A stretch of 64,000 nt of DNA from Centrapalus pauciflorus. Lineage: Eukaryota; Streptophyta; Magnoliopsida; Asterales; Asteraceae. The translations under genes and the position numbers were made by a program. Positions 1 to 11,157 of this stretch are shown here, piece by piece. Below the pieces are notes generated by a model that was given only the letters and a program-made list of their open reading frames with translations, made no database searches and was not told where the DNA came from. The stretch lies in contig JAANYP010002997.1 in NCBI GenBank assembly GCA_020465985.1, positions 527,001-591,000 on the forward strand. The letters run 5' to 3'. Positions within the stretch are counted from its first letter, which is position 1. Each line of letters begins with the position of its first letter.

Positions 1-25
1 AAGAAAAAGGAACGGGAGAACCTGA

Positions 26-1525
26 CTACTGTGGTGGTGGTGGCGGTCCAAAGATGCCGACAAAGAATTCCCTGAAAGGATTTCGATCTTCTTGCATGAG
101 TGGTGCAGGCGGGTATGTGTTCGCAGGATGCACCACGCTGTCTCCTCGTGTCGTGGTTGGGACCCGACCATAAGCTGGGAAGTATTGAGGTGTTCGCTCC
201 TCAATGTTCAGCCTCTCAAAGTTCTGCCACTGATAGTCCTCGTATTGTTGGTGTGGCAATCCGGCGTTATAGTTCATATGGTCTCTCACCGCGTCAGTGT
301 ATGCCCAGTGCTGCTGGTTGTAGAAGGCATTCTGAAATGCCGACGCGTGCACACCTGTGTAGATCTCATCAATGCGGCTCGTTTGGGTTTCCAACTCGTG
401 TTGGAACTCATCCATCCTCCCAACTACATCCTCTTGGATGCTACCCAAACGCAGGTTCATTGCATCTAACCATGCAATCACCTGAGACATATCATTGACT
501 TCCCCCGCTGCCTGTACTCTCTCTGCCTGATGCTGGTGATAAGCTTCTGCTTCTTCTACGTCATACGGCTCTCGGTGCGTCTTCCCCGTGTCTGAGTTGA
601 AGATTTCAAACCCTTGATCTGTTTGGCGTAAGGTGATGCTTTGTATCATGGTTGCTGTGATGACGGCGCCGGAGACTCCCCTTGGAACAGAGATGGGAGA
701 GATAGCTGCTTGAGCCCTCAAAACTTCTGATATAACCCATCCGTGAGGAATTATCTTCCTCTCCCTTGTGTCATACATCGACCAAAGGTCGTTCATCACA
801 ATTCAAGCAAAGGAGAGGCTCGGCTCTCCTGTCATCAACGCCTAAAGAATGGTTACCTCCTTGTGCTGAATCTTTGTCAAATCACTGTCTCTCGGAAGCA
901 CATTGTTGGTAACGATCTTGTGCAACACCTTCGCCATGGGGCTGAGATCGCGCCTGGCGTATGTCGTATACCCTGCCGCGGCATTGTAGTCAATTCGTAA
1001 TATTTCCGCCAATTGTGTAGTCCATTCGCCTTCCCATGTCCTATCCGTGAACGCTAGCTGTGCATCCGTCTTATACTCATAGTTGAAAACCCGTGCTTTG
1101 TCTGCTCCAACTCTGATGTCAACTCCGAAAATTTCTCTCAATGCTTGTGCAGTCATCAGGAATTCATGTCTATTCAGACACCCTATTAGTGTAAAATCAG
1201 CTCTAAACCGTCCTTCCTCTCTCCTGAATGTGGACATCCATTCCACGACCTCGTCGTGATAAATATGCTCCCCCCCAAATCCAGTACCGCTTCCCATCCT
1301 AAATGGTCAAAACACCTTACTACCCCATAGTTCTCAAATTCATCTTTCTTCACTCTCTTTTCTACTAAAAACCTTGCTCGAGAATTTCTTCGTCATGAAT
1401 AATTGCCGTCGTATGTTGGCCGGGTGTTGTGACAGATAGAAGTCTGGATTACATTCTACCCTTGGTTGGGTAGAGGAACTGGCGCCTTCCCCCACACGTT
1501 GTCTTGTTCGGCGAGACATCTGCAA
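26..1525 (-). pseudogene. Athila extra ORF, distal copy (broken)
   Basis: The likely start is the ATG at 1519, directly after a TTGCAG acceptor-like site. The translation resembles the neighbouring ORF at 2654-3952: a DxVVEW...FRREEGRF block, an ARRDLSPMAKVLHKI...NVLPR block aligning with its RGDLRPWAKVLWKI...NILPR, then a glutamine-rich tail with a helical stretch (IDEIYTGVHASAF). This is the kind of domain labelled ATHILA ORF-1 or putative plant transposon protein; I could not run a search. Damage: frameshifts near 1365 and at a G-run near 1272-1280, and nonsense codons at 842-844 and just beyond. No signal peptide or membrane segment is visible, so 'envelope' is not supported. It ends in a proline run and TAG at 26-28. 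Confidence 0.75.
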
Positions 1526-2223
1526 TTACGATGACTTAAGTATATGTATATAATTATAAAAATTCTCAAGTCGTTCTAATTTCACAATAAGGAATCATAA
1601 CTTATAATTTGTGCAATAATCACATTATATGTAACATAAAGATGCATAACTTATTCATATTAAGCTAAACACATTGTCAAATTTAACAATTTAAGCAATT
1701 TGCACAAAATAGCAACGAAGTTTTCGGAAATTGACTAACATGCCTTCTTTCTTATTTGTAACCATGATTTCACTTAATACTCTACTTACATCATAAAAGC
1801 ACTAAGTTTATCTTGTTTAATTGGCCATGCGAAAAAGTCAATCTGAAAGTCAAAATCAACCTCAAAACTCCATTAAAGCTTAGTTGTTATTAAAATGGTG
1901 GAAATTTCATACCTTGTTTTTGATGAAAATGGAGTAGGAGTTAAATCTAACTTTGTAGTGAATAAGTTCCTACCTTGATTCCTTCTTCCCCAACTTGAGT
2001 TGAAAACTCAAGCGTTTTGCCAAATCTTGTGTAATGTGAAGATCTACCTTGATTTCTGTGATTTTGTAGGCAAAAATGGGTTTTTAATGTGAAAATATGT
2101 GAAGGAGATGAAGAAACCGTAAGGGGGGCGCAAGGGTGCTCTTTGTAGGGTTTTATAAAAAAAATTTTCTATTTAAAATGGGATAAAAACGGGCAGGCGC
2201 ACCCCTGGGCGCAGGCCTGCGCC
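1520..2223 (-). promoter_or_regulatory. Putative internal promoter, leader and 5'-UTR intron of distal Athila extra ORF
   Basis: In minus-strand order: the palindrome GGCGCAGGCCTGCGCC (2223-2208), a TTTTATAAAA box (2160-2151), a leader of about 100 nt, a donor-like AAG|GTAGATC with GT at 2047, and an acceptor-like ATTGCAG ending at 1520 directly before ATG (1519). A second ATCAAG|GTAGG donor lies near 1975. The stretch contains no credible coding region. Promoter and intron are inferred from motif order alone. Confidence 0.45.
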
Positions 2224-2653
2224 AGCGGCTGCGCTTAGGGAGCCTGTTCGATTCAAAAAATTTTCGTTTTTTCAGTTGGTTGGGTGCATGCTTGGCTTGA
2301 TAAATTACGTTTTTTCAATAAAAACTTATGGTTTACAAGCATTTTTCCTAAACTATTAGCACATTTATGTGTTTCCCCTTCCCCAACTCAAAAGATTGTG
2401 TCGTCCTCGACACTAAGAGAGCTTAAAAATCGGTCAATGAAACGCGCAGTATGTGGATAACAAATTCATTGCGAGTAATAGTCCTACTAGTCATGGCATG
2501 AACATGTTACGAGGTCCTACAATCTTTGGTGCCAACATAAACACTGATCACTCAATTGTTTATGGCCCATGGCCAATTACACAACCAAATTGTAAATTTT
2601 TTAAGTATCACGAACCATTGTTTGTTAGTGGAGATCACACGAAACAACTTCTT
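2224..2653. other. Spacer between the two Athila extra ORFs
   Basis: Mostly A+T-rich sequence between the proximal ORF's stop and the GC-rich palindrome of the distal copy. It includes a CCCCAACT motif near 2384 that recurs beside other parts of this element (near 1989, 4954 and 9123). The long plus-strand reading from 2453 looks like the antisense shadow of the extra ORF. I see no gene. Confidence 0.5.
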
Positions 2654-3952
2654 TCAATACTCGTCGGGGGAAGTCATGTGCGAGGTACGGGCGGAGGTGG
2701 TGTGGGAACTTCGGCGGCCGACAACCCGCTCAAGATCTTCCACCCGAGAGTGGAGGCTAGAGAGCCAGCGGGAGTGAGCTCCCACCGAAATCCCGTGGAC
2801 GTTGAAGTCATGCTTGAGCTTTTCAACCTCCATAAGAACCACTTTGTTCGCCGCAAGTAATCCCTCGACCGCGTCTTTCATCGTCGTAAGTCGTGCTTCC
2901 AAAACATCATATGCTGAAGGTTGTGAATGTGACGGTCCTCCCTCATCATTATGCTCCTCGACTAGCCTTGCTTTTCCCTTCTCCAGAGTTTTCTCATACA
3001 CATAAAAAGAACGAGCTGCAGGGATGATGGAAACTGTGCCATGAGCTGGGTCCCGAATCAGAAAAGTGCCCGAAACTTGTTCAAACATTAATCCAGCCAT
3101 AGTATGTCTAGTAAACCACACATCATTTGACCCTAATAAACATGGGCTAGATCCCTCAGAAATAACTCCCATGTTTATAAACAACTCGCTTAACATACGG
3201 CCATAGGGGATTTCCATCGGTGCTTTTGATAAAGTTCCTTCCCATATGGTTTGCATCATTATATATGCGAGGCAGATAGCCGGTTTGCCAGTGATCAATG
3301 CGTGAATGAGTATCACCTCTCGTGTCCTGACAGCGGTGGTGTTAGAAGATCGTGGTAAGATGTTGAAAACAATAATTTTCCAAAGCACCTTTGCCCATGG
3401 CCGTAGATCACCTCGGTAGTACTTAGAGTAAACCCGTGCCTGCTCAATAGTAAGGTTGAACACCTCAGTCAATTTCTTAGCCCACCCCTCGGAATGCCGT
3501 AAGACACCACTTGACAAATCTTGTTTGGTCCAAAATTCTCTTGCTACAGGTATTTCAGTGTCGAAGTCATAATAGTCACATAGCTCCGTCCTTGAAATTA
3601 TCACTTCCTTCCCATTAATACGCCCCCTGAGTTCAGAATCATGCTCCAAGTCACCCTCCCTACGAATGAGAGATCTTATCCACTCATGAATCTCAGACTG
3701 GTGAACATAAGGTGTCTCAGTTCTTAATGCACCCGACCACCCTATTCGATCAAAACTTTCTATAATTCCGAAGTTCTTAAAATCAGATTCTTTCAATGTT
3801 TTTTCGATGTAAAAGTGAGTGGGTGGTTCGGAGACCGGTGGTGATGGTGGAGGTGAAGGATACTCTATGTTAATTGGAATGGGCATGTGCACGCACATAC
3901 GTGGGGTGCGGGTGATGCGTCGACGAGAACTCCCTGAAAATTGTTGTGACAT
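2654..3952 (-). CDS. Athila extra ORF, proximal copy (intact, 432 codons)
   Basis: An unbroken ORF between pol and the distal copy. The N terminus is basic and proline-rich (about residues 1-50). A conserved central block follows (about 65-300: IRREGDLEHDSELRGRING, RGDLRPWAKVLWKIIVFNILPR, then LIHALITGKPAICLAYIMM and PYGRMLSELFINMGV). The C-terminal part has a helical stretch with heptad-like leucines (about 345-410) and a Ser/Thr-rich end. This is the Athila third-ORF position. The family is usually called ATHILA ORF-1 or envelope-like, but I see no signal peptide, fusion peptide or clear transmembrane helix. The start is supported by TATAG immediately before the ATG, which looks like a splice acceptor. 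It stays open while its own gag-pol is riddled with stops. Function unknown. Confidence 0.75.
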   Translation of the reverse strand: MSQQFSGSSRRRITRTPRMCVHMPIPINIEYPSPPPSPPVSEPPTHFYIEKTLKESDFKNFGIIESFDRIGWSGALRTETPYVHQSEIHEWIRSLIRREGDLEHDSELRGRINGKEVIISRTELCDYYDFDTEIPVAREFWTKQDLSSGVLRHSEGWAKKLTEVFNLTIEQARVYSKYYRGDLRPWAKVLWKIIVFNILPRSSNTTAVRTREVILIHALITGKPAICLAYIMMQTIWEGTLSKAPMEIPYGRMLSELFINMGVISEGSSPCLLGSNDVWFTRHTMAGLMFEQVSGTFLIRDPAHGTVSIIPAARSFYVYEKTLEKGKARLVEEHNDEGGPSHSQPSAYDVLEARLTTMKDAVEGLLAANKVVLMEVEKLKHDFNVHGISVGAHSRWLSSLHSRVEDLERVVGRRSSHTTSARTSHMTSPDEY

Positions 3953-4790
3953 CTATGCATATATAGCAAAAAAACGGATTTAGCACGAGGAAATTCACAT
4001 GATGGCACATAAATATGCAAATCTCGATGGAGTCCGAAGAAACCGGTGAGATAATCATAACCGAAATGTCAAGTGTGAAGGATTCCGCGGAGAGTAATAT
4101 ATGCAAACAACAACAACGTAATGACCGTTCTCCTTGGATTTGTCTCGTATGCATGAAAAAGGAGGGGTACGTAGCATGGCAAGTTTCTTTACATGCCGTG
4201 AAGTGCATGATTATGAGCGACAATTAGAACGATTGAAAGCACGAATCATGAAAATGTGATGGAATGACATGTTCATACTAATTTTAGCATAGAGTTTATG
4301 CACCTAATCTGGAAAATATCACTAATATAGAATTCATAAACGCATCACAGTGAGAATTTCTTCAGAATCTATATTTAGAAATTAAAGATAAAATCATGAA
4401 GTGTTCATGTTCTAGGAATTTCCACGCAACTAATGACATAGTAAGCATCTAAAACATGTTCATCTTCAAGAATTTAAAATTACGGCAGAAACTTAGCATA
4501 CAATAAAGTAGCATTTCTTGCTTGAAGAGAAGAATAATGGAGGAATATTGACTTACATTGAGGAATATGAGCAAGGAGATGAGTAATCTGGACTAGATTT
4601 CGCGTTCGTTGAAGATTTGAGAACAAAAAGAAGACCAAATTTTGGAGTTTTGGAGAGAAAATGAGAGAAATGGAGTGAAAAAGAGTTAAAAACCGTAGGT
4701 GTTCATCGGGGCGCAGGCGCAGGCGCACCCCTGCGCCGTCCGGTGCGCTTGGGGCGCAGCGCGAGGCGCAGGCCTGCGCTGGCCGGTGCA
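3953..4790 (-). promoter_or_regulatory. Putative internal promoter, leader and 5'-UTR intron of proximal Athila extra ORF
   Basis: Minus-strand order: a GC-rich cluster with the same palindromic core (about 4790-4710), a weak TTTTTAA box near 4690, a CT-rich leader (CATTTCTCTCATTTTCTCTCC), a strong donor CAAT|GTAAGTC with GT at 4556-4555, and an acceptor GCATAG at 3953-3955 directly before the ATG. The implied intron is 604 bases. The GTAAGT donor is a perfect plant consensus. Inferred from motifs; no transcript evidence. Confidence 0.5.
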
Positions 4791-5298
4791 CTGCCCTACT
4801 GCCAGGTGATTTTTGTGTGTGCTGTTTGTAGTGTTTGGTCCCCCCCAAAAGCTAACGAATTTACGTACAATGCACTGACTTTCGTCCTCGAGTTTTCCAT
4901 GTTTTCGTCATTCTTCGGCTTTGGATTTGCATCCGCTTGATGGACATTTTTTCCCCAACTTAGTTGGATGCGACATGTAGCAGTCTATTATAGGATGAAA
5001 TATTATTTAGCTAAGTGTTTTACGGGAGTAACTAACTAAGGCATATTAAAATCTACTCTAATATCTAAAAGTAAAAGCACACTTTCTTGGTAAAAACGAT
5101 TGCACTTAGCACGGGCAACAAGCCTTTAAACCCCTCGGTAGCCCGAGTGGACGGTTATAGTCTCGTGAGGGTTTCTATGGAACACACCCACAAAGTTCAC
5201 TGGATTGCCTTCTAGAAAGCGCTAAGTTTAATGTCTTCAGCCAGACATTTTGGAACTCTTAATATTTAAGTGATATCTTCCAAGACCATTGTCTCAGA
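4791..5298. other. Spacer between Athila pol and first extra ORF
   Basis: Non-coding and A+T-rich, with a CCCCAACTTAGTTGG motif at about 4954. The stop of the pol reading frame lies at its right edge (5299). No gene seen. Confidence 0.5.
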
Positions 5299-6456
5299 TC
5301 ATATAATTTCATTATCAGCCCATTGTACAAATAATTTTAATCGGTGTCCGTTCACTTTAAACGGTTCACCACCTTTTTGATCTATTATTTCAACCGCACC
5401 GTGGGGTAGATGTTAGTTACTGTGTATGGGCCTGACCACTTACTTTTTAGTTTGCCTGAGAAGAGCCGCAGGCGTGCATTGAATAACCAAACTTTGTCAC
5501 CTTTATTAAACACCTTTCTTTTAATTAATCGATCGTGGAAAGCTTTTGTCTTTTCTTTATATATTTTAGCGCTTTCATAAGCTTCATTGCGTATTTCTTC
5601 TAATTCGTTTAATTGGTGTTTTCGATTTAACCGGCAGCTGTGAAATTGAAATTTGCATTTTTAATTGCCCATAAGGCTCGATGTTCTAGCTCAACCGGAA
5701 GATGACATAATTTCCCATATACTAACTTATAAGGAGAGATGCCGATAGGAGTTTTAAACGCTGTACGATACGCCCAAAGTGCGTCATCTAATCGTATCGA
5801 CCATTCTTTCCTATCGGGTCGTACTGTTTTTTCTGATATGCGTTTAACTTTCCTATTGGACACTTCTACCTGTCCACTAGTTTGGGGGTGATATGGTGTT
5901 GCTATCTTATGGGTTACTTCGTAATGCTTACTTAGCTTGCTAAAGTACATATTCTTGAAATGAGAACCCCCATCACTGATTATGGCTCTAGGAATTCCGT
6001 GACTAGAAAATATATTTCTTTTAACGAATTGGCATACTACTTTATGGTCATTAGTCCTTGTGGCTTCGGCTTCGACCCACTTAGAGACGTAATCAACTGC
6101 CAGTAGGATATATTCAAAACCGTATGATTTAGGGAAAGGTCCCATGAAGTCTATGCCCCACACATAAAAAATCTCTACTATAAGAATTGGTGTCATAGGC
6201 ATTTGGTCTCGTTTTGAGATACCTCCTATTTGTTGGCATCGTAAGCATGATTTAACAAACTCATATGAGTCCTTAAAGATAGTCGGCCAAAAGAATCCAC
6301 TTTGTAAAATTCGATGGCAGTCTTCTTAGCAGTAAAATGACCTCCACATGCATACGAGTGACAGTGATTTAAAATGTCATAATGCTCATTGTCTGGAACA
6401 CATCGCCGGATAATCTGATCTACTGCTATTTTGAATAAATCCGGCTCCTCCCAAAT
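5299..6456 (-). pseudogene. pol: Athila integrase (broken)
   Basis: Integrase part of pol. A zinc-binding HHCC region is readable (CHSYACGGH near 6360, CLRC near 6240). The catalytic core keeps all three acidic residues: GIDFMGP, IISDGGSHF and SGQVEVSN (about 6150-5840). The downstream part reads NELEEIRNEAYESAKIYKEKTKAF, then WSGPYTVTN, and ends at TGA 5299-5301. Damage: a one-base shift near 6310-6318, a TAA at 5627-5629 and another shift near 5400-5413. There is no chromodomain, as expected for Athila. Confidence 0.88.
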
Positions 6457-7812
6457 CTATTGTTTAGTTTGGGAGAAGAAGTATTTTCTTTGATGTGAGT
6501 TCCAGTGGCCTGGGATTTTCCCTGTGACAAAATAGTTCACTAATTTAGCAAACCAAGGCACTTTTGCGATGAACAGTAATTGTTCATCTGGGAAATTATC
6601 CCGAATGGAATCCAACATATCAGTGGTGATTGCTGGCAATCTCGATAGATGGTCTGCTACTACATTTTCTGAGCCCTTTTTCTCTCGAATTTCTAAATCA
6701 AACTCTTGTAGTAACAGTATCCAACGAATTAGCTGTGGTTTAGCGTCTTTCTTAGCCAAGAGATGTCGTAAGGCACTGTGATCGGAATACACAATCACCT
6801 TAGCTCCCCAGATATAAGATCTAAGCTTATCCAGTGCATACACTACTGCAAGCAATTATTTTTCAGTTGTTGTGAAATTAATTTGAGCTTCAGAGAAGGT
6901 TTTACTTGCATAGTATATTACCACATGCTTTTTATCCACTCTTTGACCAAGGACGGGACCTACTGCGTGATCACTTGCGTCGCACATGATCTCAAAGGGC
7001 TGAGACCAATCAGGTGATTGCAGAATTGGTGCCTCCGTGAGCTTCACTTTTAATGTATCAAACGCCTCTATACATTCTTTATCAAAGTTGAAAGGTGCGT
7101 CCTTAAGGAGAAGGTTACATAAAGGTTTGGTTATGGCACTAAACTCTTTTATAAACCTCCTATAGAAATCTGCATGTCCTAAGAAAGAACGGATCCCCTT
7201 AATATTAGTAGGCGGTGGTAACGAGGAAATTATTTGTATTTTAGCTCGATCAACCTCCATTCCCCTTTCAGAAACTATATGTCCTAAGACTACTCCCTCT
7301 TTAACCATGAAATGACTCTTCTCCCAGCCTAATACCAAATTGGTTTCGGTACATCGCTTGAGAACTTTTTCTAAATGAGAGAGGCACCCTTTGAATGACT
7401 TATCAAATATAGAAAAGTCGTCCATGAAGATTTCAAGAGACCCTCCGACCATGTCTGAAAATATAGCCATCATACATCGCTGGAATGTGGCCGGAGCGTT
7501 ACATAATCCAAATGGCATTCTTCGGTAGGCGAATGTGCCATACAGACACGTAAAGGTCGTCTTATCTTGGTCCTCTGGGTGTATCGGGATTTGGTTATAC
7601 CCCGAATAGCCATCTAAGAAGCAATAGAATTTTTGCCCTGCTAATTTCTCTACTATTTGGTCGATGAATGGCAAAGGGAAATGGTCCTTAAAGGATGCGG
7701 CATTTAGCTTTCTGTAGTCGATACATACTCTCCACCCCGTTACAGGGCGAGTTGCAATCTTTTCACCTTCAGGATTATCGACCACAGTGATTCCAGATTT
7801 CTTTGGAACCGT
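6457..7812 (-). pseudogene. pol: Athila reverse transcriptase and RNase H (broken)
   Basis: RT motifs in order: GWRVCIDYRKLNAAS, HFPLPFIDQ, YSGYNQIPIHPEDQ, MPFGLCNAPATFQR and the catalytic FMDDFS (about 7420). The connection and RNase H follow (FEIMCDASDHAVG, TTTEK, LLAVVYALDKLRSYI, VYSDHSALRHLL, VVADHLSRLP). An in-frame TAA at 6856-6858 replaces the usual Glu of TTEKELLAV, and TAG at 6457-6459 ends the RNase H. The reading frame is otherwise kept through this stretch, so the stops look like later point mutations. Confidence 0.92.
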
Positions 7813-9197
7813 CTATGTGGGACTAACCCATTGGCTATCTGATATAGGATAAATAATTCCAGCATCTAGCCATTTTAGTACTTCCTTCTTCACTACCTCT
7901 CTATGGTTGGGATTTAGCCTTCTCTGAGCATCTCTGCTCGGCTTAGCTGTCGGATCGGTTATAATCCTATGCAAACATAGTGTTGGGCTAATTCCCTTAA
8001 GATCTGCTATAGTCCAGCCTACCACTTCCTTATATCTCGATAATACTTCTAATAAAGCCTTTTCTGGTACAACAGTAAGATCTGTTGCAATGATTACAGG
8101 CAATGTACTCTCAGGGCCAAGAAAAGCGTATTTGAGATGAGATGGAAGTGGTTTCAACTCTAATCTGGGTGGTTGCTCTAAAGATGATTTTGCTGATGGT
8201 GGAAGGTCAGTAGGAAGTTTCTCGATCTTATGTGTCCATGGTGGTTGAGCAGAATCCACTGACTGAACACGTTCAAGTTCGAACTCCTTAGCTTCAGGCA
8301 TATTATCTAACTTATGCTCATTATAATACAGAAGTAGCTCCACTGGATCTTTACATGTTATTATTGATAATTGTTGTTGTATTAAATCATCAACTAAGTC
8401 GATCATGTAGCACTCTGAATTCAATGGTGCATTAGGTACATTATTAAAGACATTGAGTCGGAGTTTGCGGTTTCCGAATGCTATGTCTAAAGCACCTGTC
8501 ATGCAATTGATCTGAGCATTGATTGTGGCTAAGAAGGGACGTCCTAATATAATTGCCAGTTGGCTTTCTTTGTAAGCACTATCTGAGTCCAACACTAAGA
8601 AATCTACTAAATAATAGAAGTCTTCGACCTTAACGATTACATCAGATAACATCCCTCGTGGTACTTTGGTGGACCTGTCTGCTAATTGTAGGATGCCATC
8701 TGTTGTCTGTAGGGTTCCTAGACCATGTTGGTCAAATAAATTATCAGGTAAGATGTTAACACTCGCCACTAAGTCTAGAAGTGCCTTTTTAATTTAAATG
8801 TCGTCAATAGTTACCGGGATCAAGGGTGATCCTGGGTCTTTTAGTTTAGGTGGCAGTGAGCTAGTGATAACTGCACTGACTTGTTCAGTGAGGTTGATTT
8901 GCTTTGGAAGAGATATTTTAAAATTACGTTTTTGAGTACAAAGGTCTTTTAAGAACTTAGCATAAGAAGGGACTTGCTGAATAGCTTCGATTAAAGGAAT
9001 GTTAATATTAACTTGATTAAAAATATCCCATAACTCTTCGTTTTTAGGTCCTTTCTTACCATAAGGAAATGATGCCGGATTTTCTAAGGCCATTGGGTAA
9101 GGAGCAATTTCAGTATTGGAACTCCCTTCCCCAACTTTAGTCTCGACTGGTTTCTTGGCTTCTACTTCCTTAAAGGTTAATTTCTTAACTTTTGTTT
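7813..9197 (-). pseudogene. pol: Athila protease and RT N-terminus (broken)
   Basis: Begins with a gag-pol linker (AKFLKDLC, LPPKLKDPGSPLIPVTI). The aspartic protease follows, whose active-site motif reads DLVAS where this family has DLGAS; the flexible glycine is lost near 8768. The flap region ILGRPFLATINAQI is present. An in-frame TAA at 8794-8796 lies just before the active site, and TAG at 7813-7815 interrupts WVSPT...VPKKSG at the start of RT. That TAG is consistent with a C-to-T change from CAG. Confidence 0.88.
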
Positions 9198-10815
9198 CTA
9201 CCTTTGACTCCGATTTAGGTGGTTCCTCTCATATGCAATTTCTACCTCATCGTCGGTCTCACTTTCCTTGGGCCTTTCTATCTTATTATCTACTTCCTTT
9301 CCACTCCTAACGGTAGTGACTTTGTTCACTTCATTTACTTCGTTGACTTCATATTTCTTCTCCTTGCCATGGTGGTGCGATGGATTAACCGTGGTGTTAC
9401 TTGGAAGCTTTCCTTCTTCTCGTTTAGTTAAGGACTCTGCAATTTGTCCCATCTGCCTTCCAAGCATCTCCATAGTTTTCGCTTGAACCATGGTCTGTTG
9501 TTTCATGAATTCCATAAACTCGGAGAACTCTTTCGAGTTCCCTGACACTGGTCGTGAATCATGTTCTTCTTTAGGGTCTTGGCGTTTATAGTACCGATCA
9601 TCCTTTGTAGCTGAGGTTGATCCATATTGGAAATCTCGGCTTTGTTGATGAGGTTGCTCATATCTTGGCTTCGGGGGAGCATCATTGTCTTGATTATCCC
9701 TCCAACTAAAGTTCAGGTGTTTTCTCCATCCCGGATTGTAGGTTTCCGAGTATGGGTTCTCCCGTTCTCTTCGTTGTCGAAAGCCAAAAGTTTCATTCAC
9801 ATAATCTTCGTGGGCGAAGGTATGTGGGAAATTCTCGGTTGGATGAGAAGGGTCTCCACAAGTGACACAGCAGACCTGTGCCACTGTAGCCTTTCCCATT
9901 CCCTTCATCAACAGGTCCATCTTTTTGCTTAGTTCGGATATATCAGATTTAACTTCCTTCTTCCATGCATTGTCTATGCCCATCACTTGGACACCAACAC
10001 TACTATCCGAACCCGCTTGGACTTTTAAACCTTTGCTTAACTGGGTTAATAATTCCCAGGCTTCATTATCTTCCTTAGCTAAAAAGGTTCCACGTGAAGC
10101 AGCAGTGATCATATTCCTACTTTCTTGACTAATCCCATCGAAAAAGGTTTTAATAAGCATCCATTTAGGAATTTCATGGTGAGGGCATGTTCTTAGTAAT
10201 TCATTTAACCTATTAAAGGCTTCGTGGAATTGTTCCCCAATTTTCTGTTTAAATCCAGTTATTTCTTTACGTTTTTCTGTAGTTTTGCTAATTGGGTAAT
10301 ATTCTGTTAAAAATTCTTTTTTCATTTCATCCCAGTTAGTTATACTATCAGTGGGAAGTGACACAAACCAGTTTTTCGCTCTTTCCTTCAAGGAGAAACG
10401 AAAGAGTCTAAGTTTGAGTGCGTCTACGGTCATTCCCCTAACGTGATTGGCCTTACATATGGCGGTGAATTCGGCTAAATGCTCATACGGTTCTTCGCTT
10501 GGTGCTCCGCGAAAAACGGGTAAGATGCTAAATAGCTGTGGCCTAATTTCAGGTTCATTCTCGTTAATTGGGTAGAGAATGGGTGATGGATCAGGGATAT
10601 CACCCTTGATAATGGGATTCTACTGTTCTATGGTCTCCCATCGGTCTTTGATTTTGTTGGACGTCGACAAGAACGTTATCGACGTTCTCGTCTTCCGAAT
10701 TAATTACTTCTTCTTCCACGTTTACTTTAGGAGCAATATTTCTAATTTCGTTCGCTTGAGTTGTGGCTCGCCTATTAGATCTAGCAGTTTTTTCTATTTC
10801 TGGATCAAACTTCAA
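9198..10815 (-). pseudogene. gag: Athila gag (frameshifted)
   Basis: The capsid-type retrotransposon gag core reads LKLRLFRFSLKERAKNWF, then WDEMKKEFLTEYYP and FNRLNELLRTCPHHEIP. A degenerate zinc knuckle follows (CVTCGDPSHPTENF, the last Cys being Phe), then a charged, glutamine-rich tail. The N-terminal part (10815 to about 10640) is in another frame; a one-base shift near 10620-10645 joins it to IKGDIPDPSPILYP. A second one-base shift near 9224-9235 breaks the link to the protease frame. Gag coats the RNA in the particle. Here it could only give truncated products. Confidence 0.88.
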
Positions 10816-11135
10816 GGGTGAAATTCTTCCAGAATATCATGTGTGCATAAACCTATGAGGGCTAGATGAAGAACTAGAATTAGATACTTTCTTTTTGGTG
10901 AGAATCGATGCTTGCGCCAGGATTCCCTTTTTCTTAATAAAACTAAGGCAATAATTAAAGCTTAAACTAATTAACTAGAATAATAATAAATTAATTAATT
11001 AAATTAAAATCAAATAAACAATTAAAAGCAAATAAGCAAATGAATTGATATTAACTAAATTAACAAAATTACTCTAGAAAAATTAAGTAACTAAACTAAG
11101 CTAATTACTAAAATACGTGATTTAAGCGCAACCGC
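10816..11135 (-). other. Athila 5' untranslated leader
   Basis: Very A+T-rich, non-coding stretch between primer site and gag start, with many AATTA-type runs. No gene seen. Packaging or dimerisation signals would be expected here, but none can be named from sequence. Confidence 0.6.
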
Positions 11136-11153
11136 TCCCCGGCAACGGCGCCA
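11136..11153 (-). promoter_or_regulatory. Primer binding site, tRNA-Asp type
   Basis: The minus strand reads TGGCGCCGTTGCCGGGGA, the primer site usual in Athila/Tat elements and complementary to the 3' end of tRNA-Asp. Four bases (AATT) separate it from the LTR end at 11158. Confidence 0.93.
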
Positions 11154-11157
11154 AATT

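Noticed and set aside
92..1000. Open readings on the plus strand (for example 92-498 and 743-1000)
   Set aside because: They are antisense shadows of the Athila distal extra ORF, which has family-like residues on the minus strand; no conserved motif on the plus strand.
2453..2860. 135-codon plus-strand ORF
   Set aside because: Overlaps the 3' end of the intact minus-strand extra ORF and has no recognisable domain.
11136..11153. A tRNA gene at the tRNA-Asp match
   Set aside because: Only the 18-base 3' end complement is present, directly beside the LTR, which is a primer site.
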